From positions 310,001 through 374,000 of the forward strand of contig NW_026705313.1 of the NCBI RefSeq assembly GCF_029867415.1: DNA of 64,000 nucleotides, read 5' to 3'. A program made the translations under genes and the position numbers. Positions 35,902 to 47,315 of this stretch are shown one piece after another. The first letter of the stretch is position 1, and every line of letters begins with the position of its first letter. The notes beneath the pieces were generated by a model. It ran no database searches and was not told the DNA's origin. It saw only the letters and a program-made list of their open reading frames with translations. This DNA comes from Vicia villosa (taxonomy: Eukaryota > Streptophyta > Magnoliopsida > Fabales > Fabaceae).

Positions 35902-38888
35902 TTTGTCCTCAATACACCTTGAAGATAATGGTATATTAAGGATCTTTTGTGCTGCCGTAAATCCCTATCAATGAACTCAGAAACTTTTGTAGCATCATCG
36001 ACATTCCTCATGTTGCCTTTGATCCGAAAGTCAAACTCTTCAGGGACCCATCTGTCCAGCCTCACCCGCACGTTCTCGCTATTGCCTATTCTCCATCTAG
36101 CTCCTTTATGAATTAGGTCTCTTGCGCTCAAGATGCTCCGCCACGTATAGTTGGGGCCATAACCAATGGAGCTCTCTTCAATGGATGACCTGGGGTAATA
36201 TCTGCTTTTGAATACTTTCCCCACCAGAGATTCTTCGTTATTCATCAACCTCCAATAGTGCTTCCCGAGGAGACTCGTGTTAAATTCGTTGATTCCCCGA
36301 AATCCCATACCACCAGACTCCTTTGATGCCGCCATCTTCTCCCAACTGATCCAATGTATCTTCCGTTCTCCATTCTTAGCTCCCCACCAAAATCTTACCA
36401 ACATCGACTCGATTTCCTGACAAATAGTTTCTGGCAGCTTGTAGCAACACATAATGTAGCTAGGAATCGCCTGGGCCACAACTTTGATTAACACTTCTTT
36501 TCCAGCTTTAGAAAGAAATTTTTCCTTCCATCCTTTAATCTTCTTCCACACTCTTTCAATCACCAATGCGAACACATCCCTCTTTGATCTCCCGAAAACG
36601 ACGGGAAGTCCCAAGTATTTGGAATGGCACTGCACCGGTTTCACCCCCATCTTTGACTGAATCCCATTCTTGGTTTCATCACTCGCGTTCCCACTGAAGG
36701 ACGCCTCAGATTTCTCCATATTCACAACCTGCCCTGAGGAATTCTGATATTGCTGCAGCACCTCCATTATTTTATCTGCTTCATGGTTGTTGGCTCTAGT
36801 GAACAGCAAACTGCCGTCGGCGAATAGCAGATGTGAAATCACCGGGGCTTGTCTTGCCACCCGAATACCATGGATCTCCTTCCTTTGCACCTCTCTCTTG
36901 AGCAGACCTGAAAAAACATCAGCACACATTATAAATAAATAGGGGGAAAGGGGATCCCCTTGTCGGAGGCCCCTCTCCGGTTGGAAGCTTGCGCTGGGCT
37001 GTCCGTTGATAAGGACCTTATAAGACACAGTGGTAATGCACTTCATGATAAGGCTCACAAAAAAGTTTGGAAAACCCATGGAATTCATCACCTCCTCCAC
37101 AAAACTCCACTCCAATCGATCATAGGCTTTGGACATGTCGAGTTTTAACGCCATAACTCCACGCTTCCCTCTTTTCTTCTTTTTCATCCAATGGAAACAT
37201 TCCATCGCAACAAGCGCATTATCCGTTATAAGCCTGCCCTTCACAAACGCGCTTTGCTCTTCATCGATAATATCTGGGAGAATTTGTTTAACTCTGTTTT
37301 CTATTGTTTTTGTCACTATCTTCATCACAACATTAGCGAGACTGATGGGCCGGAATTCCTTGGGGCTTGACGGCTTTTTGCATTTTGGAATTAAGACAAT
37401 GTGTGTGTTGTTGAGATCTCTTGGATCTTTTTGATTGTTAAGGATATCCAGGACTGCTGTGCTGACTTCAGAGCCAATAAGATGCCAATACTTTTGAAAT
37501 AACAGCGCCGGGAGACCATCGGGTCCGGGCGCTTTGAGCGGGTCCATTTGGTTCAAAGCTTCTTTTACTTCCTGGGCAGTAAACCTCTCTTGACACCAAC
37601 TAAAATGCTCTTTCTTAAGCTTCCCCCTAACCACCGAGCAAATATCATGTGCCCCTGTAGGAGCAGAAGACGTGAAGAGTTCAGAGAAATATTCCACAAG
37701 AATTCTCTCGCAATGAGCATCCCCTCTCCACCAGTGCCCTTGTTCGTCCTTAAGCTTGTTAATTTCATTCACTTTCCTCCTTTGGTTTGCTTTTCCGTGG
37801 AAAAATTTTGAGTTTCGGTCTCTAAATTTCAACCATGTAGCGCGGCTCCGTTGCCTCCAAATAATCTCTTCAATTTGTAGCAAGGAATTTCGTTGGCTCT
37901 CGAGGGCCTTGTATGCCTTTATTGACTCAGCATTCGCTTCCCAGCACTGCTCTTCGTTCAGGAGCTTCTCAATTCTTCCTAATTCGCGGGTGACTTCACT
38001 CAGCTGATACTCCTTAAAGTGATCTTCAAGGCCCTTCATTGCTGCTAGCTTGTTAGTAACCCCTACACCATGACTCCTCCACATATTATTTATGACTTCT
38101 TCACATCTTTGATCCTTAATCCACACCTCTTCGAACCGGAAGATATGCAATCTCTTCCTTCTTGTAACCTCTTCTGCCGCGAGCCTAATACAAACAACAG
38201 CATGGTCTGAACCAAACCTGGACAGGTGGGTCACTTTGATGGGTGAAAATTGATTAATAAAAGAGATTGATGCCACACATCTGTCAAGCCTGCACTGAAT
38301 ATTTGCATTCTCTTGCCTGCCATTTGTCCACGTGAACGGATAGCCGTCGAAACCCAAGTCAATTAAACCACACACCTCCAGCGCTTGCCTCACCCAAGAT
38401 AACTGCTGCGACGAACGATTATTTCCACCAGTCTTCTCATGATCATATATAATATCGTTGAAATCCCCAAAACAAATAGTTTGCTCACCCACGTTGCCGA
38501 TGATTTTTTGTAAGAGGTTCCAAGTCTTCCTTTTGTTATGCTCTTCGGGATAGCCATACAGACCGATAAAGTTCCACTCATGGTTATCTTCTCCATCTTC
38601 AATAGCACCTCCAATGTGGTTATTTGAGTGAGGCGTGATCTTAACATTGATTGTATCTTTCCACAGGAAGATAAGTCCTCCAACCCTCTCTCTTCCGCTC
38701 CCCTCACAGTCGACACTAAAACATCCCTCGAATCCGCTCCTGCTACGAATAGACTGAAATTCCTCTTTCTTTAACCTTGATTCCATTAAGAACACCATGT
38801 CAGGATTTTGAATTCGAATGAGCCTTAGCAAGGCTCGAACTGCACGGGGACTCCCCAACCCCCTGCAGTTCCAACTTATTGTTTTCAT
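35898..38888 (-). CDS. LINE copy 1 ORF2: endonuclease and reverse transcriptase
   Basis: A 996-codon frame. Residues 1-235 are an apurinic-like endonuclease with Asn7 (SWNCRGLG), Glu36 (MESRLK), GDFND at 141-145 and SDH at 227-229, all present. Residues about 450-740 are the reverse transcriptase with PLKAPGPDGLP, FRPISLANV, LKLDMSKAYDRLEW and GLRQGDPLSPYLF. The catalytic FADD box reads FADG: the Gly692 codon is GGC at 36813-36815. The last residues (YHYLQGVLRTK) are out of the ancestral frame: by comparison with copy 2, about 15 codons are deleted near 35945 with a net frameshift. The protein normally nicks target DNA and copies LINE RNA. This copy should be catalytically dead. Confidence 0.92.
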   Translation of the reverse strand: MKTISWNCRGLGSPRAVRALLRLIRIQNPDMVFLMESRLKKEEFQSIRSRSGFEGCFSVDCEGSGRERVGGLIFLWKDTINVKITPHSNNHIGGAIEDGEDNHEWNFIGLYGYPEEHNKRKTWNLLQKIIGNVGEQTICFGDFNDIIYDHEKTGGNNRSSQQLSWVRQALEVCGLIDLGFDGYPFTWTNGRQENANIQCRLDRCVASISFINQFSPIKVTHLSRFGSDHAVVCIRLAAEEVTRRKRLHIFRFEEVWIKDQRCEEVINNMWRSHGVGVTNKLAAMKGLEDHFKEYQLSEVTRELGRIEKLLNEEQCWEANAESIKAYKALESQRNSLLQIEEIIWRQRSRATWLKFRDRNSKFFHGKANQRRKVNEINKLKDEQGHWWRGDAHCERILVEYFSELFTSSAPTGAHDICSVVRGKLKKEHFSWCQERFTAQEVKEALNQMDPLKAPGPDGLPALLFQKYWHLIGSEVSTAVLDILNNQKDPRDLNNTHIVLIPKCKKPSSPKEFRPISLANVVMKIVTKTIENRVKQILPDIIDEEQSAFVKGRLITDNALVAMECFHWMKKKKRGKRGVMALKLDMSKAYDRLEWSFVEEVMNSMGFPNFFVSLIMKCITTVSYKVLINGQPSASFQPERGLRQGDPLSPYLFIMCADVFSGLLKREVQRKEIHGIRVARQAPVISHLLFADGSLLFTRANNHEADKIMEVLQQYQNSSGQVVNMEKSEASFSGNASDETKNGIQSKMGVKPVQCHSKYLGLPVVFGRSKRDVFALVIERVWKKIKGWKEKFLSKAGKEVLIKVVAQAIPSYIMCCYKLPETICQEIESMLVRFWWGAKNGERKIHWISWEKMAASKESGGMGFRGINEFNTSLLGKHYWRLMNNEESLVGKVFKSRYYPRSSIEESSIGYGPNYTWRSILSARDLIHKGARWRIGNSENVRVRLDRWVPEEFDFRIKGNMRNVDDATKVSEFIDRDLRQHKRSLIYHYLQGVLRTK

Positions 38889-40160
38889 TGTTGTAGGCGG
38901 TGTTGGCCAGCCAACACCACCTCTGGTTCCGATTTGTCAGTCCCCTTTGCTGCGTCACCACCCTTAAGCTTTTTCTCTCCGCTCTCACATCCATCCATTG
39001 TACCATCAATAATCATAACTTCTACCAAATTTCTTTTCCCTAATTCCAGGTCCAGATTTTTGTTCATGTCACTAACCACCTTCTTAGCACTAGGCTTCCT
39101 TTTCCACTTCTTACTCTTCCCTGCTCCTTCCTTCTTGCTTTCCCCTTTGGTGTTATTAGCATTAGTCAATTCTATCGCTCCCAAGGATTCGGCCACCGCT
39201 TCGATCTCCAGATTATTAGGCTTTCCTGCCGGGGTAGCTGGTTCTTGGTGTTTATCGTTGTGGTTCTCCACTGCCTTCTGCTTTGGTTGTTCCACTTCCC
39301 CTTCACCACTGTCTCGCTCTTTATCCTTTTCCTTCGTATTGCATCTACTCTGTCCCGAAGATATGTTAAACAGACTTCTGTTATAGGAGCTTGAGTTGGA
39401 TTCTCTTTTAATTTGGTCCTCCGGCACTTTTGGCAACGGGGAGGAGTGAAGCCATGCTCCGTATGACAACTCCTGCTCATCTAGGTCTTCGAAACCTTCT
39501 TCACTCAATTCTCCCACTGCTTCACAGTCTTTCAATTGATGTCCCAATCTTCCACAGATGAAGCAAAACGTCGGCAATCGCTCGTATTTGAATTGGACCC
39601 TGAGGTTTCTTTCCTTGAACCGCACCACTGTACCCCTCTTGAGAGGTTGTTTCAGATCTATTGTTGCCATGATTTGGAGAAATCTCCCATTCTTGTGAGC
39701 TTCCTTATGGTCCATTTCTACGAAGGTACCCAACGTTCCTCCTAGCTTCTTTGCCATCGCCTCAGACCGAAACATGAGTGGTAGGTCGTAGACTCTCACC
39801 CAGAAGGTTCCATAGTGCATGTTAAGGGAAGACGGTTGTTCTTCACCTGAAACCCGGTCAAGAATCAGTAAATTCCTATCAAAGCTCCATGGTCCTTGTC
39901 GCAAAACACTTTCCAGATCTCTTTTGGTTGTAAACCGGAACAAGAACAAGTTTTTGCTAAGCTCGTGTGTTTCAACAGGGTTCTTCAATCTCCACGCTCC
40001 AATCATCGTGCTTGTGAAGGCCCGTGAGTTGAAGCTGTTGTCGGTCCAGTTTACCCACTAAAGTTCTGTGAAAAACCTCCTCTTCGCATACTTCCTCCTC
40101 CTCTGCCGTGATTCCTTCTTCTTCCTCCTTCGACAACGGTAAGTTCCTCTATTTGTCCAT
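38885..40160 (-). pseudogene. LINE copy 1 ORF1 (DUF4283 / CCHC RNA-binding protein)
   Basis: The open part is 373 codons from an internal Met at 40006. DUF4283 covers about residues 1-130 and a zinc knuckle CX2CX4HX4C lies at Cys148, Cys151, His156 and Cys161. A lysine-rich tail follows. The ancestral start is the ATG at 40158-40160, as copy 2 shows by homology. From there the frame meets a TAG at codon 4 and a 2-bp loss near 40050, so full-length protein cannot be made. ORF1 proteins coat LINE RNA. The stop overlaps the ORF2 start by 4 bp (ATGA), as in copy 2. Confidence 0.85.
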
Positions 40161-40401
40161 CTCAGTCAGCTTGCTTCGGAACAAAACAAAGGCGACAACC
40201 GGTAGAATCAGCTAGAGGCACCCTGTATCTTCTACAAGAGAAGGTGTGAAATCTCAAGGTGAGATGGGAAAACCAGAGATCTGGAGAAAACTTTTCAAAC
40301 CCTAGGAGGGAGGTGAAAAGGGAAAACACGTTAAGTTTCTAGAGAGAGGTTAGACACTCTCTCACTAAAAACACGTGGAGAAAAGACTTTTTGAATCTGA
40401 T

Positions 40402-40410
40402 TAGATGTTT
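40402..40410. repeat. LINE copy 1 target-site duplication, right (TAGATGTTT)
   Basis: Identical to 34809-34817. Confidence 0.85.
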
Positions 40411-40780
40411 CTAATCTCTGAGCAAAGAGTGATCCTTAGCTGGTAACCAGTCAAGTCATTGGCGAATATCAATCAAAAGAAGCACCGACTTTGTCCAAAA
40501 GTGCGACAAGTGTTAGCGATTCTTGGACCTACATAACGCTTCAATTGGTCCTCACTCAATTTTCTTGCCATGACCATTATACAACTTGGGAGTTGATATT
40601 ATGAGACCATTTACATTGGAACTATGGCAGCTAAAATACTTATTTATAAGGGTGAACTACTTCACCAAGTGGATAGAAGTCGAGGTTGTGTTAAAATTTA
40701 CGACGAAAAGACATTCAAAATTAGGGACAACTCGGACCAAGCCACTTGTTATTTCCTACGTTATCATTTTATAAAAAAAA
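40411..40780 (+). pseudogene. Ty3/gypsy RNase H end and integrase remnant, 3' part
   Basis: Immediately after the LINE the plus strand reads the end of an RNase H (VTSQVIGEYQSKE at about 40450-40490). It then reads a decayed integrase: a CPKVRQ zinc-finger end, GVDIMRPF with the first DDE aspartate at 40586-40610, then QLKYLFIRVNYFTKWIEVEV. This is the same Athila/Tat-clade element as at 34150-34817. Sequence after 40780 is no longer recognisable. Confidence 0.75.
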
Positions 40781-40784
40781 ATAT

Positions 40785-41610
40785 TGTTGATACATCAAAA
40801 ATACACATAACAATTATCTGTTATTGTAATATATAAAATACACGGAATAAACAAATAATCTCTAAAATAGCTATAAAAACAATTTATAACATCATGCACA
40901 ATTGCAATTAAGTTGTTAACAAAACTTAAGTAGTTGAGGCACTTCCATCAATACATGACATATTAAAAATACATTCTCCATATTTATGCTTATAGTTGTT
41001 TGCCTTTTCTATAACATAAATATTTACCTAAATATGTCAGGATGGTCTTAATCTAGGGAAGTCTTACTTTCTACTAAATTTCTTAGTCATTTTCCTTGTT
41101 TTATGGAAAGTACATAATCTATGATAAAAGTAACTCGTAAGAATTATGATAACACCCTTAGAAAATTACCGATGCATGCTGCAAGAATTATGGTTAGAAC
41201 CAAAGGCTTTGGCATTGTACATGAAGTGTTCAATGTTGACATCAATGGAAGAGTATAAGCGATGAAGATGGTGGATGGATAATTTAGACCAATGCTTATA
41301 GTAACTTAGGCTGGGCTAAACGAGACAAAGTGCATGTTTGGTTTAACGGTGATGAATGAAAAATCACGGTAGCCTAGAAGTTCTCTTTTGTAGCTTCTGG
41401 TTTTTCACGGTGGAATGACATGTAGCCGCATGGAACAATTACATCCAAGTTCAAAAAATCAACTAAATAGTTCTTAATAAGGTCTAATTAGTAATTACTC
41501 TTTAGAAATGCTTCATTATCTTCAAGTTGATAGTTGGACTAAAATTAACATCTACCTCTTTCGGTGATTCTAAGTATCGTCCCTAATAAAATATTAAATA
41601 AATACTCATT
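40785..41610. other. spacer between the two LINE copies
   Basis: AT-rich to 41130. A weakly protein-like piece (RIMVRTKGFGIVHEVFNVDI) is visible on the plus strand at 41185-41250 but I cannot assign it. A short inverted pair (AAAAATCACGGT / TTTTTCACGGTGG) lies at about 41360-41415. Confidence 0.4.
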
Positions 41611-41627
41611 AAATATTTTTAAACATG
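41611..41627. repeat. LINE copy 2 target-site duplication, left (17 bp)
   Basis: AAATATTTTTAAACATG, identical to 51571-51587. Confidence 0.95.
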
Positions 41628-41890
41628 GTTGAACATTAATGATAAAAGTCACGTGTTTTTCTAGAGAGAGAAGCTCTATCTTCTCTTTAAGAAAGACTTA
41701 TCGTGTTCCTTTCCTCTTTACTCTTTTAGGGTTTTAGAGCACCGTTTACGGTGGTTGTTCCCAGATCTATCTGGCTTTTTCCCCAAACTTGTTTTGGCTT
41801 GTTCCTTCTCTCTACCACGAGAAGTTGTTTTGTTCCGTAACCTCTGTTTACTTGTGTTTTCGTCTGAGTTGTGAAGTTGCTTCTTAAGGG

Positions 41891-43169
41891 ATGGAGAAAT
41901 GGAAGGATTTTCAGTTATCAAGGGAAGAAGAAGAAGGTATAACGGCGGAGGTAGAAGAGGCGTGAGAAGACGAAGTCTTTCAAAGGACTCTAGAGGTTAG
42001 GCTCCCAACAGATAACCCTTTCAACTCTCGTGCGTTTACAAACACGATGTTAGGAGCTTGGAAACTTAAAAACCCATTTGAAGTTCATGAACTGAGCAAG
42101 AACCTATTTCTCTTTTGGTTTGCTACCAAACGGGATCTGGAAGGGGTTTTGAGAAATGGGCCTTGGAGTTTTGATAGGAATCTATTAGTGCTGGCTAGAG
42201 TGTCTGTAGAACAACAACCATCAGAACTCAATATGCACTTTTGGCACCTTCTGGGTACGAGTTTATGAGCTCCCTCTAATGCTCAGATCGGAAGCAATGG
42301 CTAAGAAGTTAGGAGGAATATAGGGAGAATACGAAGAAATGGACCAAAAGGAGGCTCATAGAAACGGGAGGTTTTTGCGGCTAAAGGTGAGAATGGATCT
42401 AAAGAAACCACTCAAAAGGGGGACAGTGGTTCGATTTAAAGAGAAGAATTTAAGATTTCACTTCAAGTACGAGAGACTGCCCACATTTTGTTTTGTTTGT
42501 GGCAGAATTGGCCATCAGATGAAAGACTGTGAGGAAGTGGGGGATCTTAGCGATGAAGGTTTTGAAAACTTGGAAGAGCAAGACTTATCATACAAAGCGT
42601 GGCTACGAGCTTCTCCCTTTCCCAGGCTTCAAGAAGAGCAGAAAAAGAAGGAGTCAAACTCAAGTTCTTGTAGCAAAAGCTTGTTTAATTTATCTTCAAG
42701 CCAGAGTAGGTGTGAAGAGAAGGGAAAGGGAAAGGAAGGAGACGAGGGAGAGGTAAACCAGAATAATAATAGTCTAACACTGATAGTAGGTGATAAAGTG
42801 GAGATTACAAAGACACATGAAGGTCTACCAAAAAGAAATGTTTTGGAGATAGAGGCAATGGCAGAATCCTTTGGTGCAGTTGACATCTCAAATGTAGGAC
42901 AATCTTCAGGCAAGGATCCAAAAGAAGGTGTAACAAAGAAAAAGAAATGGACACGTAGACAAGGAGTTAGAAATGGAAAGCAGGCTTCAACGAAGAAAGT
43001 GGAGGTGGATATTAGGAAAAGAAACCTGGTAGATGTCATGATAATTGATGGGACTGTTGAGAGTCATGGAGCTATGGAAAAAAGAATGAAGGGGATAGAA
43101 GTGCATCATGAAACAGTTACAACAAAACCAGAGGTGGTGTTGGAGGACCAACACCGCCTAGGCCAATGA
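41891..43169 (+). pseudogene. LINE copy 2 ORF1 (DUF4283 / CCHC)
   Basis: Starts MEKWKDFQLSREEEEGITAE and meets TGA after about 24 codons. DUF4283 continues (MLGAWKLKNPFEVHELSKNL at 42047 on), with a one-base frameshift at about 42238 and a TAG near 42322. From 42339 an open frame runs to the end with the zinc knuckle CFVCGRIGHQMKDC and a lysine-rich tail. The last bases overlap the ORF2 ATG by 4 bp, as in copy 1. Confidence 0.88.
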
Positions 43170-44526
43170 AAATCCTGAGTTGGAACTGTAGGGGGTTGGG
43201 GAATCCCCGTGCAGTTCGAGCCTTGTTAAGGCTCAATCTCTTGGAAAATCCCGACATCATGTTTATCATGGAGTCTCGTTTGAAGAAGGATGAGGTGCAG
43301 AGGATTAAGTTCAGGAGTGGTTATAAGTGTTGTTTAAGTGTGGACTGTCGAGGTATGGGGAGGGAAAGAGCTGGAGGTTTGATTCTCTTTAGGAAAGAAA
43401 ACATTCAATTGCAGATCCTTTCTTATTCGGCGAATCACATTGGAGGGACAGTGGTGGATGAGGTTGATAATCAAGACTGGTTTTTCAATGGTGTTTATGG
43501 GCACCCAGAGGAGATTAACAAGAAGCTTACGTGGGAACTCATTCAGAAGGTGGTTAGCAAGGGAGGTTATAGAGTTTTATGTTTTGGTGACCTGAATGAC
43601 ATTATTTCTGAACAAGAGAAGGTGGGAGGGAATAATAAGTCATCTTCTCAACTCTTATTGGGCAGACAAGTCCTAGATTATGTGGTTTAAATGATTTAGG
43701 ATTTCAAGGGCATTCCTATACTTGGACTAATGGCAGGAGGGGGCAGGATAACATTCAAAGTCGTCTGGATAGGGCTGTTGCTTCTCAAGGCTTCTTAAAC
43801 AGATTCTCACCAGCAAAAGTCTTACACTTACCAAGGTTTGGATCGGATCACGTGGTGCTAAGGATTGACTTGGAGACAAATTTGGGGCAATAACAACAAA
43901 AGAAGGAAACACTTGTTTAGATTTGAAGAGGCCTGGAGCAGAGACAAAATATGTGAGACAAAGGTGCACGAGCTTTGGAGTAGTATACCAGGAAATGGAG
44001 TTTCAAAAATTGCTGGACTTCAAGGCTTAGATGATCATTTCAAAGAGTACAAAGTTAGTGTTGTGAAACAAGAGCTGAGAAGGATTGAATCTTTGCTGCA
44101 AGAGGAAATTAACTGGGACTCTAGTGAGGAAGCAATTTCCTCTCATAAAGCCCTTGAAGCTCAGAGGAATAGCTTACTTCAAGTTGAAGAAATACTTTGG
44201 AGACAAAGAAGTAGGGCAGTGTGGTTACAACATGGAGATAAACATTCTAAATTCTTTCACAAGAAATTTGAGCAGCGAAGGAAAACAAATGCTATCCAGA
44301 AGCTTAAAGATGATTATGGTTTTTGGTGGAGAGGTGATGAAAATGTGGAAAGGTTGCTGGTTAATTATTTTTCTAATTTTTTCACTTCCTCATTACCTGA
44401 AAACATAGTTGATTTTTGCTCTGTTGTGCGAGGCAAAGTTACTGAAGAACAATTTAGGTGGTGCGAAGGAATTTTTACTACCAGTGAAGTTAAGGAAGCT
44501 CTTCTCCAAATGAGCCCCCTCAATGC
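43166..44526 (+). pseudogene. LINE copy 2 ORF2, N-terminal part (endonuclease)
   Basis: The endonuclease is recognisable: ILSWNCRGLGNPRAVRALL, FIMESRLKKDE, CFGDLNDIIS (Phe to Leu in GDFND), YTWTNGR, and GSDHVVL at about 43840. A frameshift and stop occur near 43690 and another near 43880, after which 43865-44526 is open through RQRSRAVWLQHGDKHSKFFH to LLQMSPL, the position just before the reverse transcriptase. There the sequence switches to the PIF/Harbinger element. Confidence 0.9.
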
Positions 44527-44784
44527 ACTGGACAAAATCATACAAATTTTACTACAACGCCCTTTGTAATGTTTAACGTTTTATTTTGCAATATGTTAAG
44601 GCAAAAAACATATTAAAACTAAATAATTAAAAAGTATATCATAAATTCATATAGTTGGATACAATTAAAAAGCAAAACATAAAAAAATACACAAAATTAA
44701 CATCCAAAAAAATAAACTAGATAACTTTATGAACCAAATCTAATGTTGATAGAATTAAAAAAAATAATTAAAACATAACTTTTC

Positions 44785-45753
44785 TCACATTCTCATAATA
44801 TTTCTCACAAAAGACATTCTTTGAGAACCTTCAAACTCCCAAAAGAACTTTTCGTACTGCTGGTTATGAGAAAATTTATTCACCAGGTCAATTTCCTCTT
44901 CATCAGTTAATCCCAATTTCTTGACCTCGTCAACCAAGTCAGCTTTTGAAGGATCCGGCTTTGAAGGATATGGAAGTTTGGATACAATTTTAGCAAAGTC
45001 AGTAGTCACAACTTCCATTTTACTATTAAAACTCTCCAAAAAATTAGTGGCTAATTAATCACGTCGAGGCCGTTTAAAAGATGGTCCAGGAGTAATATTT
45101 CCATCAGAAGTTGGTGAATTATCATGCTGGTGCACTAACTCATCATTATCACCAGTTTGATTCTCATTTGTTCCATTTTCATCACCATCATCAGCCCTAC
45201 GACCATTTGCCTGATCTTTTCCAAAAATACCTTGCAACCTCTCAAATTCTTTAAATTATTTATTGACATGGTTGCCAACTTTGGGATGTTTCTACAAGGA
45301 AAAAATATATTTTCAAATGAATAAAATTATTTATTAGAAAACAACACAATGTACAAATTATATGTAAGATACCTCCATATATTGAGATAAAACTTGACTG
45401 CTGTTGCAAATAACACATTTTTTTGTGTCATCCCATCCAAATCCACTAGTATTCATCATGTCAACCACATCGTTCAACTTTGTTGACCACCTTTTTATCT
45501 TGTTAACTATTTGTTTCACATTGATAGCTATACCTGGAATTTTATTTTTCATTCTCTTGCATACTTCTTCACGAGTTCCTGTCTTGAATGTTCCATTTTC
45601 TCCTTTGTTTCCAGCCACCACCATCTCTTCTAATATAGCGAGTAAAGTTTCTTCTTCAGTTGTACTCCAGTTACGTCGAACTCTAATGTTATTCATTGAT
45701 TGCTCATTAATAATGCCACCTTCACTTTCCATTTCTAAATACCAAAAAATCAT
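44785..45753 (-). pseudogene. Harbinger ORF1: Myb/SANT-like DNA-binding protein
   Basis: The exon at 45753-45370 encodes RRNWSTTEEETLLAILEEMV and VKQIVNKIKRWSTKLNDVVD, a Myb/SANT-like (Myb_DNA-bind_3) fold with spaced tryptophans. The downstream pieces 45237-45055 (acidic, ending GPSFKRPRRD, a basic patch) and 45039-44785 (leucine-rich, KLGLTDEEEIDLVNKF) are separated by stops or introns. In PIF/Harbinger elements this protein helps bring the transposase to the ends and into the nucleus. Intron positions and the break near 45245 are not certain. Confidence 0.7.
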
Positions 45754-46079
45754 AAGAGGTTGTAATAACGAATATAATTCACAAGTGCAACAAGAAAAAA
45801 TAAATCAAATAAATTAACTTGAAAAAAATATTGACAATCACATGGTAATAAGTTCAACTCCATTATAAGCATAAAAGAATCCAAAAAGTATTATGCAATC
45901 ATATGGTAATAAACTCACAATTCACCCATACCAAAAAGACAAATCCAATATATAAGTTTTTTCTAATGCCTATGTCTATTCCTCCATTCAGTAAACATTT
46001 CTTGTGCATGCACATCCCTCCTTTGAGTCCATTGATTACTAGGTTCAATAGTTCCCACTACATTGATTGTTTCTTCTCC

Positions 46080-47315
46080 TCAAGGTACCTCGCCTTCTGC
46101 AAATGGAGAAAATTCTTCTGGATCAATTGTCATGTTTATACGGATGAAGTTATGCAATAAACAACAAGCAAGGATCATTCGACATTGTGTTCTAATAGGA
46201 TAAAATGAAGGACTTCTCAATATAGCCCATATTTTTTTCAAGAGGCCAAAACATCTCTCTATCACATTTCTTGCCCGAGCATGCCTATAATTAAATAACT
46301 CCTCACGGTCTTGAGGTGAACGACGACCAGTGCCCCACTCTTGCAAATTATATCGTTTACCTCGATATGGAGCAAGAAAGCCTTCACCGTTAGTGTATCC
46401 ACCATCAACGAGATAATATGAACCTAAAATATTAACAACAACTCATTGTTTGTAATGATGTTCTAACAAACTAAAAACAAAAAGAAGTTGTCATACCGAT
46501 TGGAACCGATAATCCATTTGGTCTATTTATTGCATCACATAATACCCTGGAGTCTGAAGCTGATCCTTCCATCCTGCTAGTACATATATAAATCTCATAT
46601 CTCTGGTACAAACACCTAAGACATTTGTTGCAAGTCCACCTTTTCTCGTCCGATATCTAGGCCGATCAGAAACACTCGGCGTGACTGCTATGCAAGTCCC
46701 ATCTAAAGCCCCTAAGCATCCCTAAAAATTCAATGACTAGTTTAAAAAAAATTTAGCCACTTAGCTAGAAGAATATATTGAGGTAACAAGGTGAAAAATT
46801 ATTACCTTAAACCATTTTCATCTTTCATCAGAGCAATCCTGCGGTACAGGTTCTGGTTTGGCAGGTAAATCATTTCGTAATCTCAAAACTGCGACCAACA
46901 CTCTATGACAATACCTGCTAACAGTTTGTCCAGATCTAGACAGCCTAACTTGAATAATTCTATTTTTTGTGTGATGTGCTAGTATATTTAAAAATACCGC
47001 AACTTGTTCTTCAGCACTTACTTGTCTGAGTTGCACTAATCCTCCTCGTACCCTTAAAATCTCATAAAGATGGGCAAATGTATTTCTACACATTCTTAAT
47101 TCCCATATACAATGAGAATCACTTGTACTAGTAATAGATTCCAAGAGATCTCTACGAGACTCATACCTAGCTAAAGCTCTTTCATTAAAAGATCCTCTCT
47201 CATAATTATCCCTCAAAACAAAATTTAAGAAAAATAATCCAACAAGATGCATGACTAAAATTTGGATATACATCCTCCAAACAAGAAGGTAATGAAAAAC
47301 GTGTCCATCATCCAT
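46080..47315 (-). pseudogene. PIF/Harbinger transposase (HARBI1-like, DDE_Tnp_4)
   Basis: The first exon 47315-46818 encodes the helical N-terminal region (CRNTFAHLYEILRVRGGL, VAVFLNILAHHTKNR, SGQTVSRYCHRVL). The second, 46725-46500, encodes [12 protein letters not shown] with the first catalytic Asp at 46701-46703, [16 protein letters not shown] and FIYVLAGW; one base is missing after GW, shifting the frame. The third exon, about 46425-46080, encodes YYLVDGGYTN (second Asp) and NVIERCFGLLKKIW (catalytic Glu), ending SPFAEGEVP. All three DDE residues survive, so inactivation looks recent and slight: one frameshift plus loss of the left terminus. Confidence 0.85.

Larger units (their letters stand above)
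34818..40401 (-). mobile_element. L1-type LINE, copy 1, near full length (5.58 kb)
   Basis: A minus-strand element with ORF1 (DUF4283 plus CCHC zinc knuckle), ORF2 (endonuclease, reverse transcriptase, zf-RVT, RNase H) and a short poly(A) tail, seen as Ts at 34818-34823. The 9-bp flanking duplication TAGATGTTT and the 5' leader shared with copy 2 (CACGTGTTTTT) set the limits. Frameshifts in both ORFs, a stop early in ORF1 and a mutated catalytic motif make it immobile. Confidence 0.93.

Noticed and set aside
38934..39386. 150-codon plus-strand open frame opposite LINE ORF1
   Set aside because: Antisense shadow of the lysine-rich ORF1 tail; no domain.
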